From Paucimonas lemoignei (GTDB lineage Bacteria; Pseudomonadota; Gammaproteobacteria; Pseudomonadales; Pseudomonadaceae): a stretch of 64,000 nt of DNA. Made by a program: the position numbers and the translations under genes. Of the stretch, positions 54,450 to 64,000 are shown in pieces (position 1 is the first letter of the stretch; each line of letters opens with the position of its first letter). The stretch spans positions 3,720,001 through 3,784,000 of the forward strand of contig LS483371.1 in NCBI GenBank assembly GCA_900475325.1. The letters run 5' to 3'. The notes under the pieces were generated by a model, which saw nothing but the letters and a program-made list of their open reading frames with translations, searched no databases and was not told where the DNA came from.

Positions 54450-55927
54450 CGCTCGCGCGCTTTCAGATGTGCATCGACGGCCAATGGGTCGATGCCCTTT
54501 CCGGCAAGACTTTCCAGAGCCTGAACCCGGCCTTGGCGCAACCCTGGGCCGAGCTGCCTGACGCAGACGAAGTCGACGTCGACCGCGCCGTACAGGCCGC
54601 GCAACAGGCGTTCGAAAACCCGGCATGGCGCAAACTGACGGCCACGGCCCGGGGCAAACTGTTGCGTCGGCTGGGTGACCTGATCGCCGAAAACAAAGAG
54701 CAGCTCGCCCAGCTGGAAAGCCGCGACAACGGCAAACTGATCCGCGAAACACGCGGCCAGGTCAGCTATCTACCTGAGTTTTTCCACTACACCGCAGGCC
54801 TGGCCGACAAGCTCGAAGGCGGCACGCTGCCGCTGGACAAGCCGGACCTGTTTGCCTATACGGTGCACGAACCCATGGGCGTGGTGGCCGGGATCATTCC
54901 CTGGAACAGCCCGCTTTACCTGACCGCGATCAAGCTCGCCCCGGCCTTGGCGGCGGGCAACACCATCGTGCTCAAACCGTCGGAGCATGCTTCGGCCACG
55001 GTGCTGGAACTGGCACGTCTGGCCCTTGAAGCCGGTATTCCGCCGGGCGTGGTCAACGTGGTCACCGGCTACGGCCCGAGCACGGGCGCAGCCCTCACCC
55101 GCCACCCGCTGGTGCGCAAGATTGCCTTCACCGGCGGCGCTGCAACTGCTCGCCATGTGGTGCGCAGCAGCGCCGAGAATTTTGCGAAACTGTCGCTGGA
55201 ACTGGGTGGCAAGTCACCGAACATCATTTTTGCCGACGCCGATCTGGACAGCGCCATCAACGGCGCCATAGCCGGTATTTACGCGGCGTCCGGGCAAAGC
55301 TGTGTGTCCGGTTCGCGGCTGTTGGTGCAGGACGAAATCTACGACGAATTCGTCGAGCGCCTGTGTGAACGGGCCCAGCGCATTCGCATTGGCAACCCGC
55401 AGGACGACAGCAGCGAAATGGGTCCGATGGCAACCGCGCAACAACTGGCGGTGGTCGAAGGCCTGGTGGCCGACGCGCTGGCCGAAGGGGCGAAACTGCG
55501 CACCGGCGGCAAGCGTCCGCAGATGGACAGCGAGGGCTGGTACTACGAGCCGACGCTGTTTGAATGCGACCGCAACTCGATGAAGATCATGCAGGAGGAA
55601 GTCTTCGGCCCGGTCGCGTCAGTGATCCGCTTCAAAGATGAGGCCGAAGCGCTGGCGATTGCCAACGACTCGCAGTTCGGCCTGGCCGCTGGCATCTGGA
55701 CCCGCGACCTGGGCCGCGCCCATCGCCTGGCCAGAGACGTGCGCTCGGGGATCATCTGGGTCAACACCTATCGAGCCGTGTCAGCGATGGCTCCCATCGG
55801 CGGCTTCAAGAACAGCGGCTACGGGCGTGAAAGCGGCATCGACTCGGTGCTGGCCTACACGGAGCTTAAAACCGTGTGGATCAACCTGTCTCAGGCACCG
55901 ATGCCGGATCCGTTCGTGATGCGTTGA
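54446..55927 (+). CDS. NAD(P)-dependent aldehyde dehydrogenase
   Basis: A 493-aa ALDH: IIPWNSPLYLTAIKLAPALA near residue 150, catalytic Glu in LELGGKSPN, catalytic Cys in ASGQSCVSGSR, and the C-terminal FGPVASVIRFKDEAEA. The best fit is to betaine/hydroxymuconic-semialdehyde-type dehydrogenases, but the substrate cannot be told. It overlaps the hydrolase gene (ATGA). Confidence 0.92.
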   Translation: MTLARFQMCIDGQWVDALSGKTFQSLNPALAQPWAELPDADEVDVDRAVQAAQQAFENPAWRKLTATARGKLLRRLGDLIAENKEQLAQLESRDNGKLIRETRGQVSYLPEFFHYTAGLADKLEGGTLPLDKPDLFAYTVHEPMGVVAGIIPWNSPLYLTAIKLAPALAAGNTIVLKPSEHASATVLELARLALEAGIPPGVVNVVTGYGPSTGAALTRHPLVRKIAFTGGAATARHVVRSSAENFAKLSLELGGKSPNIIFADADLDSAINGAIAGIYAASGQSCVSGSRLLVQDEIYDEFVERLCERAQRIRIGNPQDDSSEMGPMATAQQLAVVEGLVADALAEGAKLRTGGKRPQMDSEGWYYEPTLFECDRNSMKIMQEEVFGPVASVIRFKDEAEALAIANDSQFGLAAGIWTRDLGRAHRLARDVRSGIIWVNTYRAVSAMAPIGGFKNSGYGRESGIDSVLAYTELKTVWINLSQAPMPDPFVMR

Positions 55928-55940
55928 CCCCCATTGAGTC

Positions 55941-56030
55941 GTGGGACCGGCTTTAGCCGGGAAGGCGGCAGTGCTGGCGATGCATCTTCAGCGGATGTAC
56001 CAGCGTCTTCCCGGCTAAAGCCGGTCCCAC
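55941..56030. repeat. Long palindromic repeat, GTGGGACCGGCTTTAGCC family
   Basis: GTGGGACCGGCTTTAGCCGG at the left with its exact inverse at the right (arms of about 23 bp, spacer 44 bp). It lies within the operon between the dehydrogenase and flavin reductase genes. Confidence 0.82.
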
Positions 56031-56082
56031 ATAAAAAACATCGGCTCCACAGACAGCTCCAACCACAAAGAGAGTCCCAAAA

Positions 56083-56568
56083 ATGATCGAACCAAGCATT
56101 TACAAAGAAGTCATGGGCTCCTTCCCGTCCGGCGTCACGGTGGTCACGACGCTGGATGCTGATGGCGCCATTGTCGGCATCACCGCCAGCGCCTTCAGCG
56201 CATTGTCCATCGACCCGGCGCTGGTGCTGTTCTGCCCCAACTACGAGTCCGACACCTACCCGATCCTGCGCGACAGCAAACGCTTCGCCATCCACCTGCT
56301 GTCGGCGGACCAGAAAGCCGAGGCCTATGCGTTTGCCGGTAAAGGTAAAGACAAAGCCAACGGCATCGAATGGCACCTGAGCGAGCTGGGCAACCCCTTG
56401 CTGGCAAAGGCCACGGCCATTATCGAATGCGAGCTGTGGCGCGAATACGACGGCGGCGATCACGCCATCATCGTCGGTGCGGTGAAGAACCTGATTCTGC
56501 CGGAACAGGCCCTGACGCCGATGATTTATCACCGGGGCAAACTGGGTGCCCTGCCAGACCTGGCCTGA
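56083..56568 (+). CDS. Flavin reductase family protein (RutF/HpaC-like)
   Basis: A 161-aa flavin reductase: YKEVMGSFPSGVTVVTTLDA, GITASAFSALSIDPALVLFC and RFAIHLLSADQKAEAYAFAG are the expected FMN-binding segments. It provides FMNH2 or FADH2 to a two-component monooxygenase, but no monooxygenase gene is present in the window. The partner should lie beyond 64000 or elsewhere. Confidence 0.9.
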   Translation: MIEPSIYKEVMGSFPSGVTVVTTLDADGAIVGITASAFSALSIDPALVLFCPNYESDTYPILRDSKRFAIHLLSADQKAEAYAFAGKGKDKANGIEWHLSELGNPLLAKATAIIECELWREYDGGDHAIIVGAVKNLILPEQALTPMIYHRGKLGALPDLA

Positions 56569-56717
56569 CAGGTGGCCGAGCTTTGTCGCGGGCTGGGCGG
56601 CCCATGATAAACTTCGCGCCGTTTTGCCAGGGCAAACAGTCAGGCCGTCGACAGCGGCCGGCTGCAGGCCTTGCACAACAGTCACAGGCGTGAACAAATA
56701 CGCGTTATGCTTTGCGA

Positions 56718-56742
56718 CGGTATACGGCATGCCGTAATACCG
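56718..56742. promoter_or_regulatory. Quasi-palindromic operator upstream of the GntR gene
   Basis: CGGTATACGGCATGCCGTAA followed by TACCG: a perfect central ACGGCATGCCGT flanked by GGTAT and ATACC with a one-base bulge. The outer halves match those of the TGGTATACCA sites. It ends about 45 bp before the regulator's start codon, fitting autoregulation. Confidence 0.6.
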
Positions 56743-56786
56743 GTTAACTTCAGATTTCTGTCCACGACACAACCAGAGCCAAACCC

Positions 56787-58104
<1,318 letters not shown>

Positions 58105-58124
58105 CGCTGCGACAAGCCCGAATC

Positions 58125-58600
58125 CTGTAGAAGCTTGCTCAAGAAGATGGCTTTCCTGAAAAAAGATGCAGTGAATGTACTGGCCTCTTCGCAAGCAAGC
58201 TTGCTCCCACAAATACTCTGTCGTATCTCAATCATCAGTGGGAGCGAGCTTGCTCGCGAAGGCGGTTTGCCTGCAAAAAAGATGCAGTGAATGTGCAGGC
58301 CTCTTCGCAAGCAAGCTTGCTCCCACAAATACTCTGTCGTATCTCAATCATCAGTGGCAGCGATCTTGCTCGCGAAGGCGGTTTGCCTGCAAAAAAGATG
58401 CAGTGAATGTGCAGGCCTCTTCGCAAGCAAGCTTGCTCCCACAAATACTCTGTCGTATCTCAATCATCAGTGGCAGCGAGCTTGCTCGCGAAGACATTAT
58501 TTCAACCACAGAAAATGTATCGAGCCTACCGGCCTCTTCGCGAGCAAGGTGGAGCGCCACCCCGCCCCACAGACCGCAAACTGTGGGACATGCACACGTA
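58125..58600. repeat. Tandem array of REP doublets, 116-bp period, three units
   Basis: The segment beginning CTGTCGTATCTCAATCATCA recurs at 58218, 58334 and 58450, an exact 116-bp period. Each unit holds GCAAGCAAGCTTGCTCCCAC and the facing GTGGGAGCGAGCTTGCTCGC (one GTGGCAGCGATC variant), separated by a CTGCAAAAAAGATGCAGTG spacer. Decayed part-units flank the array on both sides. Open frames within it are by-products of the repeat. Nothing else is seen in this 500-bp gap. Confidence 0.92.
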
Positions 58601-58606
58601 CCAGCG

Positions 58607-58894
58607 CTAAACCCCCTCGACAATCACAATCTCGGCCTTGGCCACTCCGGCGCGATAGCTCATGGCGTCCTGATATTCAGGGCTGTTGTAGCAGGCCAGT
58701 GCTTGATCGTAGGAGTCGAACTCGATGACTACTGTGCGTTGCGGCGTCCCTCTGCCCTCGACCGCTTCATTGCGCCCGCCCCTGGCCAGAAACCTTCCGC
58801 CGTACAACTTGAACGCAGTCGGGCCGCGCTGTGTGTATTGGGCATATTGTTCCGGGTCACTCACATCGACCTGTGCAATCCAGTAAGCCTTCAT
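58607..58894 (-). CDS. DUF1330 family protein
   Basis: A 95-aa dimeric alpha+beta barrel-type protein: MKAYWIAQVDVSDPEQYAQY, then LYGGRFLARGGRNEAVEG and VVIEFDSYDQALACYNSPEY, the standard DUF1330 motifs. The biochemical role is unknown. It is divergent from the RibBX gene and shares the operator at 58946. Confidence 0.88.
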   Translation of the reverse strand: MKAYWIAQVDVSDPEQYAQYTQRGPTAFKLYGGRFLARGGRNEAVEGRGTPQRTVVIEFDSYDQALACYNSPEYQDAMSYRAGVAKAEIVIVEGV

Positions 58895-58945
58895 ATTCAC
58901 CTCACTTGAAAAAATCAGTTCTTTGCCGGATAAATCTGTCTTATG

Positions 58946-58955
58946 GTATACCACG
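58946..58955. promoter_or_regulatory. GntR-type operator between the DUF1330 and RibBX genes
   Basis: TGGTATACCA, a perfect 10-bp palindrome within TATGGTATACCACG, identical in its core to the site at 52949. It lies 34 bp before the RibBX start and 52 bp before the DUF1330 start, so it could control both. Confidence 0.72.
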
Positions 58956-58988
58956 ATTCCATTCAGTCATGACAGCCCGGAGCACGGT

Positions 58989-60122
58989 ATGCCCTTCAAC
59001 AGCATCGAAGAAATCATCGAGGATTATCGCCAGGGCAAGATGGTCCTGCTGGTCGACGACGAAGACCGCGAGAACGAAGGCGACCTGCTCCTTGCCGCCG
59101 ACTGTTGCAGCGCCCAGGCCATCAGCTTCATGGCCTGCGAAGCACGCGGCCTGATCTGCCTGACGCTGACCGATGAACACTGTCAGCGTCTGGGGCTGGA
59201 ACAGATGGTGCCCAGCAACGGGAGCGTATTCGCCACCGCATTCACTGTTTCGATTGAAGCCGCCACGGGCGTCACCACCGGTATTTCTGCCGCCGACCGG
59301 GCGCGCACCGTGGCTGCAGCAGTCGCCGGCAACGCCTGCCCGGAAGATCTGGTGCAACCCGGCCACATCTTCCCGTTGCGTGCCCGTGAAGGGGGCGTGC
59401 TGACCCGCGCCGGGCATACCGAAGCCGGTTGCGACCTGGCGCGACTGGCCGGCTTCAGCCCTGCGTCGGTGATCGTCGAAGTCATGAACGACGACGGCAC
59501 CATGGCCCGCCGTCCGGACCTGGAAGTCTTCGCCGCCCGCCATGGCATCAAGATCGGCACCATCGCCGACCTGATTCACTACCGCCTGAGCACCGAACAC
59601 ACCGTGGTGCGCATTGGTGAGCGTGAGTTGCCCACCGTGCACGGCACCTTCCGCTTGATCAGCTATGAAGACCGCATCGAAGGCGGCGTGCACATGGCAA
59701 TGACCATGGGCGACATCAAGCGTGATAACCCAACGCTGGTGCGGGTCCATGTGATCGATCCGCTGCGTGACCTGGTGGGCGCCGATTACCACGGCCCCAG
59801 TAACTGGACGCTCTGGGCCGCGCTGCAAAAAGTCGCCGAGGTGGGTACGGGTGTGGTCGTGGTGCTGGCCAACCACGAATCTTCCCAGGCATTGCTGGAA
59901 CGTATTCCACAGCTGACCCAGGCGCCTCGACAATTCACCCGCTCGCAATCACGTATTTATTCCGAAGTCGGCACCGGGGCACAGATTCTGCAGGATATCG
60001 GCGTCGGCAAACTGCGTCACATGGGCGCGCCGCTCAAATACGCCGGGCTGACCGGCTACGATCTGGAAGTCGTTGAAACCCTCGACTTTTTAACCCAAGG
60101 GCCTGTTCAAAAAGCAGATTAA
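58989..60122 (+). CDS. ribBX: RibBX: 3,4-dihydroxy-2-butanone-4-phosphate synthase with degenerate GTP cyclohydrolase II domain
   Basis: A 377-aa two-domain protein. The N-terminal DHBP synthase domain is intact: [17 protein letters not shown] holds the acidic metal loop, and [16 protein letters not shown] the catalytic His/Glu. The C-terminal domain aligns with GTP cyclohydrolase II but reads [20 protein letters not shown] where RibA has its zinc cysteines, so it cannot bind zinc in the usual way. Such RibBX forms are common in Proteobacteria. GGAG at 58978-58981 supports the ATG at 58989. An extra, locally regulated copy implies a high flavin demand of this pathway. Confidence 0.9.
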   Translation: MPFNSIEEIIEDYRQGKMVLLVDDEDRENEGDLLLAADCCSAQAISFMACEARGLICLTLTDEHCQRLGLEQMVPSNGSVFATAFTVSIEAATGVTTGISAADRARTVAAAVAGNACPEDLVQPGHIFPLRAREGGVLTRAGHTEAGCDLARLAGFSPASVIVEVMNDDGTMARRPDLEVFAARHGIKIGTIADLIHYRLSTEHTVVRIGERELPTVHGTFRLISYEDRIEGGVHMAMTMGDIKRDNPTLVRVHVIDPLRDLVGADYHGPSNWTLWAALQKVAEVGTGVVVVLANHESSQALLERIPQLTQAPRQFTRSQSRIYSEVGTGAQILQDIGVGKLRHMGAPLKYAGLTGYDLEVVETLDFLTQGPVQKAD

Positions 60123-60460
60123 TTGCTGTTTTTTACCGATGAATCATCCATTCAGGCCCGGCACACTTAAGGCGAACGCAGACTGAAAAACACCGCAAAA
60201 GCCCAATGTTTACTGGGATTAAAGCGAATGGACAGCAATTAAATGTTCATCCGGCGAGGCGAAGCCCTTGCACAAAACTTGGAATACCATAATATGATAT
60301 TCCGTAGGCCGAACAACTGTCAGGCGCCCCCGAAAACGGGACAGCATAAATAACAGCCTCTGACCGGCCGCACTGTTTCAAAGGCCCAATGGACCTGACT
60401 GCTCCCGATAAGCGGGCACACAACAGCCCGCTCAAAAACACAACAAATGAGGGCGTAAAA
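60123..60460. promoter_or_regulatory. Control region of the ABC importer with GntR-type operator
   Basis: 338 bp without a gene. TGGAATACCA (60280-60289) differs from the TGGTATACCA operator by one base, and GGAATA (60281-60286) pairs with TATTCC (60298-60303) in a wider inverted repeat. GAGGG lies 7 bp before the start at 60461. Confidence 0.6.
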
Positions 60461-61492
60461 ATGGTGTTGAGAAAACGTGCAATCGCAGTCCTGACTGCAG
60501 GCGTCCTGTCTCTGACTGGCACTGCGGCAATGGCCGCCGAAAGCGTCAACTTCGTCAGTTGGGGCGGCTCCACTCAGGACGCGCAGAAGCAGGCCTGGGC
60601 CACGCCCTTCAGCAAGTCCAGCGGGATCACCGTGGTGCAGGACGGCCCCACTGACTACGGCAAACTCAAGGCCATGGTCGAAAGCGGCAATGTGCAGTGG
60701 GATGTGGTCGACGTAGAAGCCGACTTCGCCTTGCGCGCCGCGGCTGAAGGCTTGCTTGAGCCCCTGGATTTCAACGTCATCAAAAAGGATCGCATCGATC
60801 CACGCTTCGTTTCCGACCATGGCGTCGGCTCGTTCTTCTTCTCCTTTGTACTGGGCTTCAACGAAGACAAGACCGGCAAAGGCGCCAAGGCTCCGCAGGA
60901 TTGGGCCGCCCTGTTCGACACCAAAACCTTCCCCGGCAAACGCGCGCTGTACAAATGGCCGAGCCCCGGTGTGCTGGAACTGGCGCTGCTGGCCGATGGC
61001 GTAGCCGCCGACAAGCTTTACCCGCTGGATCTGGACCGTGCTTTCAAGAAACTCGACACCATCAAGAAAGACATCGTCTGGTGGGGCGGCGGCGCTCAGT
61101 CTCAGCAACTGCTGGCGTCGGGTGAAGTGGCCATGGGTCAGTTCTGGAACGGTCGAGTGTTCGCGGTACAACAGGATGGCGCCCCGGTTGGCGTGAGCTG
61201 GAAGCAGAACCTAGTCATGTCGGACTTCCTGGTCGTGCCCAAAGGCGCGAAAAACAAGGACGCGGCAATGAAGTTCATTGCTGAGGCGACTTCCGCCAAA
61301 GGTCAGGCTGACTTTGCCAACCTGAGCGCCTACGCCCCGGTCAACCTCGACAGCGTGCAACGTCTGGATTCGACCCTGGCCCCTAACATGCCGACGGCGT
61401 ACGCCAAGGACCAAATCACTCTCGACTTCGCATACTGGGCCAAGAACGGTCCGGACATCGCGACACGGTGGAACGAATGGCTGGTCAAATAA
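60461..61492 (+). CDS. Periplasmic substrate-binding protein, polyamine (PotD/PotF) family ABC importer
   Basis: A 343-aa protein with a Sec signal (residues 1-26, LTGTAAMAAES) and the spermidine/putrescine-type binding fold: VNFVSWGGSTQDAQKQAWAT, YGKLKAMVESGNVQWDVVDV, and GQFWNGRVFAVQQDGAPVGV. The acidic residues that contact polyamines in PotD/PotF are not evidently conserved, and many family members bind other amines or N-containing acids. It heads the importer genes behind the GntR-type operator. Confidence 0.88.
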   Translation: MVLRKRAIAVLTAGVLSLTGTAAMAAESVNFVSWGGSTQDAQKQAWATPFSKSSGITVVQDGPTDYGKLKAMVESGNVQWDVVDVEADFALRAAAEGLLEPLDFNVIKKDRIDPRFVSDHGVGSFFFSFVLGFNEDKTGKGAKAPQDWAALFDTKTFPGKRALYKWPSPGVLELALLADGVAADKLYPLDLDRAFKKLDTIKKDIVWWGGGAQSQQLLASGEVAMGQFWNGRVFAVQQDGAPVGVSWKQNLVMSDFLVVPKGAKNKDAAMKFIAEATSAKGQADFANLSAYAPVNLDSVQRLDSTLAPNMPTAYAKDQITLDFAYWAKNGPDIATRWNEWLVK

Positions 61493-61494
61493 AA

Positions 61495-62433
61495 ATGACG
61501 GCCATCCCGGCCCATCAATCCACGCCAGCCGGGGGTGCGCCCAGCACCCCTGGCGCGGCACCCGCCAAGGCCGCGCCGCGTCGGCAAGACACCTCGCTGG
61601 CACAGCGCTGGCGGGGTAGCCGGAACCTGCTACCGGCGCTGATATTCCTCGGTCTGTTCTTCTTCGCCCCACTGATCGGCCTGTTGCTACGCGGCGTGCT
61701 GGAGCCCACGCCGGGGCTTGGCAACTACGAGCAGCTGTTTGCCAACTCTGCCTACTCACGGGTGCTGCTCAATACCTTCTCGGTTGCCGGGATGGTGACC
61801 CTGTTCAGCCTGTTGCTGGGCTTCCCGCTGGCCTGGGCGATTACGCTGGTGCCACGGGGTTGGGGCCGCTGGATGCTGAACATCGTGCTGCTGTCGATGT
61901 GGACCAGCCTGCTGGCGCGCAGTTATGCCTGGCTGGTGCTGCTGCAAGCTTCGGGGGTGATCAATAAAACCCTGCTCGCCATCGGCTTGATCGATCAGCC
62001 CCTGGAGATGGTGCATAACCTGACCGGCGTGGTGATCGGCATGACCTACATCATGATCCCGTTCATCGTTCTGCCGTTGCAGGCCACCATGCAGGCGATT
62101 GACCCGATGGTCTTGCAGGCGGGCTCGATTTGCGGGGCAAGCCCCTGGACCACTTTCTTTCGGGTATTCCTGCCGCTGTGCCGACCGGGCCTGTTTTCCG
62201 GTGGCCTGATGGTGTTTGTCATGTCCCTTGGGTATTACGTGACACCGGCCCTGCTGGGCGGCGCGCAGAACATGATGCTGCCCGAATTCATCGTGCAACA
62301 GGTGCAGTCGTTCCTGAACTGGGGCATGGCCAGTGCTGCTGCGGCGCTGCTGATCGTGATCACCCTGGTGCTGTTTTACTTCTACCTGAAGCTCCAGCCG
62401 GAATCCCCGGTCGGCGCCAGCAATTCGAGGTAA
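61495..62433 (+). CDS. ABC importer permease, PotB/PotH type
   Basis: A 312-aa permease: a Pro/Ala-rich cytoplasmic N-terminus of about 45 residues, six membrane segments, and the cytoplasmic loop QAGSICGASPWTTFFRVFLPLCRPG (EAA-like). The ATG at 61495 lies 3 bp after the binding-protein stop; an ATG at 61477 is an alternative. Confidence 0.88.
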   Translation: MTAIPAHQSTPAGGAPSTPGAAPAKAAPRRQDTSLAQRWRGSRNLLPALIFLGLFFFAPLIGLLLRGVLEPTPGLGNYEQLFANSAYSRVLLNTFSVAGMVTLFSLLLGFPLAWAITLVPRGWGRWMLNIVLLSMWTSLLARSYAWLVLLQASGVINKTLLAIGLIDQPLEMVHNLTGVVIGMTYIMIPFIVLPLQATMQAIDPMVLQAGSICGASPWTTFFRVFLPLCRPGLFSGGLMVFVMSLGYYVTPALLGGAQNMMLPEFIVQQVQSFLNWGMASAAAALLIVITLVLFYFYLKLQPESPVGASNSR

Positions 62434-62439
62434 GCCATC

Positions 62440-63255
62440 ATGCTCCTGACCCCTAATGCAATGAGCCCGGGCCTGCGCCTGGGCCTGTACCTCAGCACGG
62501 GCGTGATCGCGCTGTTCCTGCTGCTGCCGATTGTCTTCATCGTGCTGCTGTCGTTCGGTTCGTCGCAATGGCTGGTCTTTCCGCCACCAGGCTGGACACT
62601 GAAGTGGTACACGCAATTCTTCTCCAACCCGGAATGGATAGACGCCGCACTGACCAGTTTCAAGGTGGCGATATTGACGACCATTGCGGCGGTTGCCCTG
62701 GGCCTGCCGACGGCGTTTGCCCTGGTGCGCGGGCGCTTTCCTGGCCGGGACATGCTGTATGGCATCTTCACCCTGCCGATGATCGTGCCGCTGGTGATCA
62801 TCGCGGTGGCGGTGTACGCCCTGTTCTTGAAGCTGGGCTACACCGGCACGCTGTTTTCCTTCGTGGTCAGCCACGTGATCGTCGCGCTGCCCTTCACTAT
62901 CATCTCGATCATCAACTCGCTGAAACTCTTCGATCAATCCATTGAAGACGCTGCGGTGATCTGTGGCGCATCGCGCATGCAGGCGGTGTTCAAGGTGACC
63001 TTCCCGGCGATCCGTCCGGGCATGGTCGCCGGTGCGCTGTTCGCGTTCCTGGTGTCGTGGGATGAAGTGGTGCTGAGCGTGATGATGGCCAGCCCGACCC
63101 TGCAAACCCTACCCGTCAAAATGTGGACCACCCTGCGCCAGGACCTGACCCCGGTGATCGCCGTCGCTTCGACGCTGCTGATTGGCCTGTCGGTAATGAT
63201 CATGGTGATTGCAGCAACGCTGCGTCGACGCAACGAAGCGAGGAGCACGTCATGA
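62440..63255 (+). CDS. ABC importer permease, PotC/PotI type
   Basis: A 271-aa permease with six membrane segments and the EAA loop EDAAVICGASRMQAVFKVTF near residue 175. Pairs with the preceding permease. Six bases separate the two genes, and the stop overlaps the ATPase start by 4 bp. Confidence 0.9.
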   Translation: MLLTPNAMSPGLRLGLYLSTGVIALFLLLPIVFIVLLSFGSSQWLVFPPPGWTLKWYTQFFSNPEWIDAALTSFKVAILTTIAAVALGLPTAFALVRGRFPGRDMLYGIFTLPMIVPLVIIAVAVYALFLKLGYTGTLFSFVVSHVIVALPFTIISIINSLKLFDQSIEDAAVICGASRMQAVFKVTFPAIRPGMVAGALFAFLVSWDEVVLSVMMASPTLQTLPVKMWTTLRQDLTPVIAVASTLLIGLSVMIMVIAATLRRRNEARSTS

Positions 63256-64000
63256 GTGCAGTAATCAAAGAAGCCGGTCAGCACACGCAAAAGACCCTGG
63301 TCAGCCTGTGCAACCTGAACAAGCACTACGGCGATTTCGCGGCCGTGGACGACATCTCCCTGGATATTCAGGAAGGCGAATTCCTGACCTTCCTGGGCTC
63401 CAGCGGCTCGGGTAAAAGCACCACGCTGTCGATGCTCGCCGGTTTCGAATCGCCCAGCTCCGGGGAGATTCTGGTCGAGGGTAAATCCTTGGTGAATGTG
63501 CCGCCGCACAAACGCGATATCGGCATGGTGTTCCAGCGCTACTCGCTGTTCCCGCATTTGTCGGTGCGCGACAACATCGCCTTCCCCCTGGCCATTCGCA
63601 AGTTGCCCAGCGCCGAACGGGAAAAACGCGTGGATGCCATGCTCAAACTGGTCCAGCTGGATCAGTTCGCTCATCGCCGCCCTTCGCAATTGTCCGGCGG
63701 GCAACAACAGCGCGTGGCGATTGCCCGGGCGCTGGTTTATGAGCCCCGTATCCTGCTGATGGATGAGCCGCTGGGTGCACTGGATAAAAAGCTGCGCGAG
63801 GATCTGCAAGACGAACTGCGCCAACTGCATCGACGCCTGGGCATCACCATCGTCTACGTGACCCACGATCAGGAAGAAGCCATGCGCCTGTCCCAGCGCA
63901 TCGCGATTTTCAGCCACGGCAAAATCGTCGGCCTGGGCACTGGCTACGACCTCTATCAAAACCCGCCCAACGCGTTTGTTGCGTCGTTTCTCGGTAACTC
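63252..64000 (+). CDS. ABC importer ATPase, PotA/PotG type, 3' end beyond the window
   Basis: At least 249 codons are present, open to the edge. Walker A is GSSGSGKSTT, Q-loop VFQRYSLFPHLS, signature LSGGQQQRVAIAR, Walker B ILLMDEPLGALD and H-loop VYVTHDQEEAM: a complete, active-looking nucleotide-binding domain. The regulatory TOBE region is cut off. The ATG at 63252 overlaps the permease stop. Confidence 0.95.
   Translation, partial: MSAVIKEAGQHTQKTLVSLCNLNKHYGDFAAVDDISLDIQEGEFLTFLGSSGSGKSTTLSMLAGFESPSSGEILVEGKSLVNVPPHKRDIGMVFQRYSLFPHLSVRDNIAFPLAIRKLPSAEREKRVDAMLKLVQLDQFAHRRPSQLSGGQQQRVAIARALVYEPRILLMDEPLGALDKKLREDLQDELRQLHRRLGITIVYVTHDQEEAMRLSQRIAIFSHGKIVGLGTGYDLYQNPPNAFVASFLGN

Noticed and set aside
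58125..58600. Possible CRISPR array because of regularly spaced repeats
   Set aside because: The period is 116 bp, the whole unit including the spacer is conserved, repeats are REP doublets, and no cas genes are present.

Overview
The window is a high-GC stretch of a Pseudomonas chromosome, most likely of the P. fluorescens/P. syringae side of the genus. I infer this from the pcaQ-HG-K-BDC and pobRA arrangement, the OprD-family porin, the many REP-type palindromes (GTGGGAGCGAGCTTGCTCGC-like and GTGGGACCGGCTTTAGCC-like) and the protein sequences. No RNA genes, CRISPR arrays, prophage or replication origins were recognised. The only intact mobile element is one IS481-family insertion.

Layout. 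(1) 1-7100, minus strand: a type II secretion operon gspE-F-G-H-I-J-K-L-M, cut by the left edge, behind a small exported protein. (2) 7.4-12.5 kb: an exported GH3/PA14 beta-glucosidase, a TetR regulator and an ArsB/NhaD-type transporter. (3) 12.5-16.2 kb: a soluble four-PAS chemoreceptor overlapping a triple-CheW protein, with a FliA-like promoter. (4) 16.6-25.7 kb: protocatechuate and 4-hydroxybenzoate catabolism (pcaQ, pcaHG, a PcaK-type transporter, pcaBDC; pobR/pobA). (5) 26-32.7 kb: a dihydrofolate-reductase-like protein, an HBM-type chemoreceptor, a GAF protein, and an OprD porin followed by an exported argininosuccinate-lyase homologue. (6) 32.7-37.9 kb: two inverted copies of a 0.77-kb repeat, the left one split by IS481, flanking a DAACS transporter and a divergent LysR gene. 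(7) 38-50.7 kb: a nitrogen-metabolism island. A 2OG-Fe(II) oxygenase / VOC / BMP-type ABC importer operon and the rutABCDF operon with rutR share the same promoter module (NtrC-like box, RutR-like operator, sigma54 -24/-12 element with near-identical spacing); hipBA lies between them. (8) 50.8-52.8 kb: small conserved proteins and a YciF-type protein. (9) 53-64 kb: an uncharacterised GntR-controlled cluster (DUF1185 protein, alpha/beta hydrolase, aldehyde dehydrogenase, flavin reductase, GntR regulator, Nudix hydrolase, DUF1330 protein, RibBX, and a PotFGHI-type ABC importer cut by the right edge), with a TGGTATACCA-type palindrome in front of each transcription unit.

The most interesting parts are regions 7 and 9. 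In region 7, rutE and rutG are absent from the rut operon, and the co-regulated ABC importer plus thymine-7-hydroxylase-like oxygenase look like a replacement uptake and entry route. Region 9 looks like a flavin-dependent catabolic pathway that carries its own flavin supply. The exported lyase next to the OprD porin (region 5) is a third candidate for new biology.
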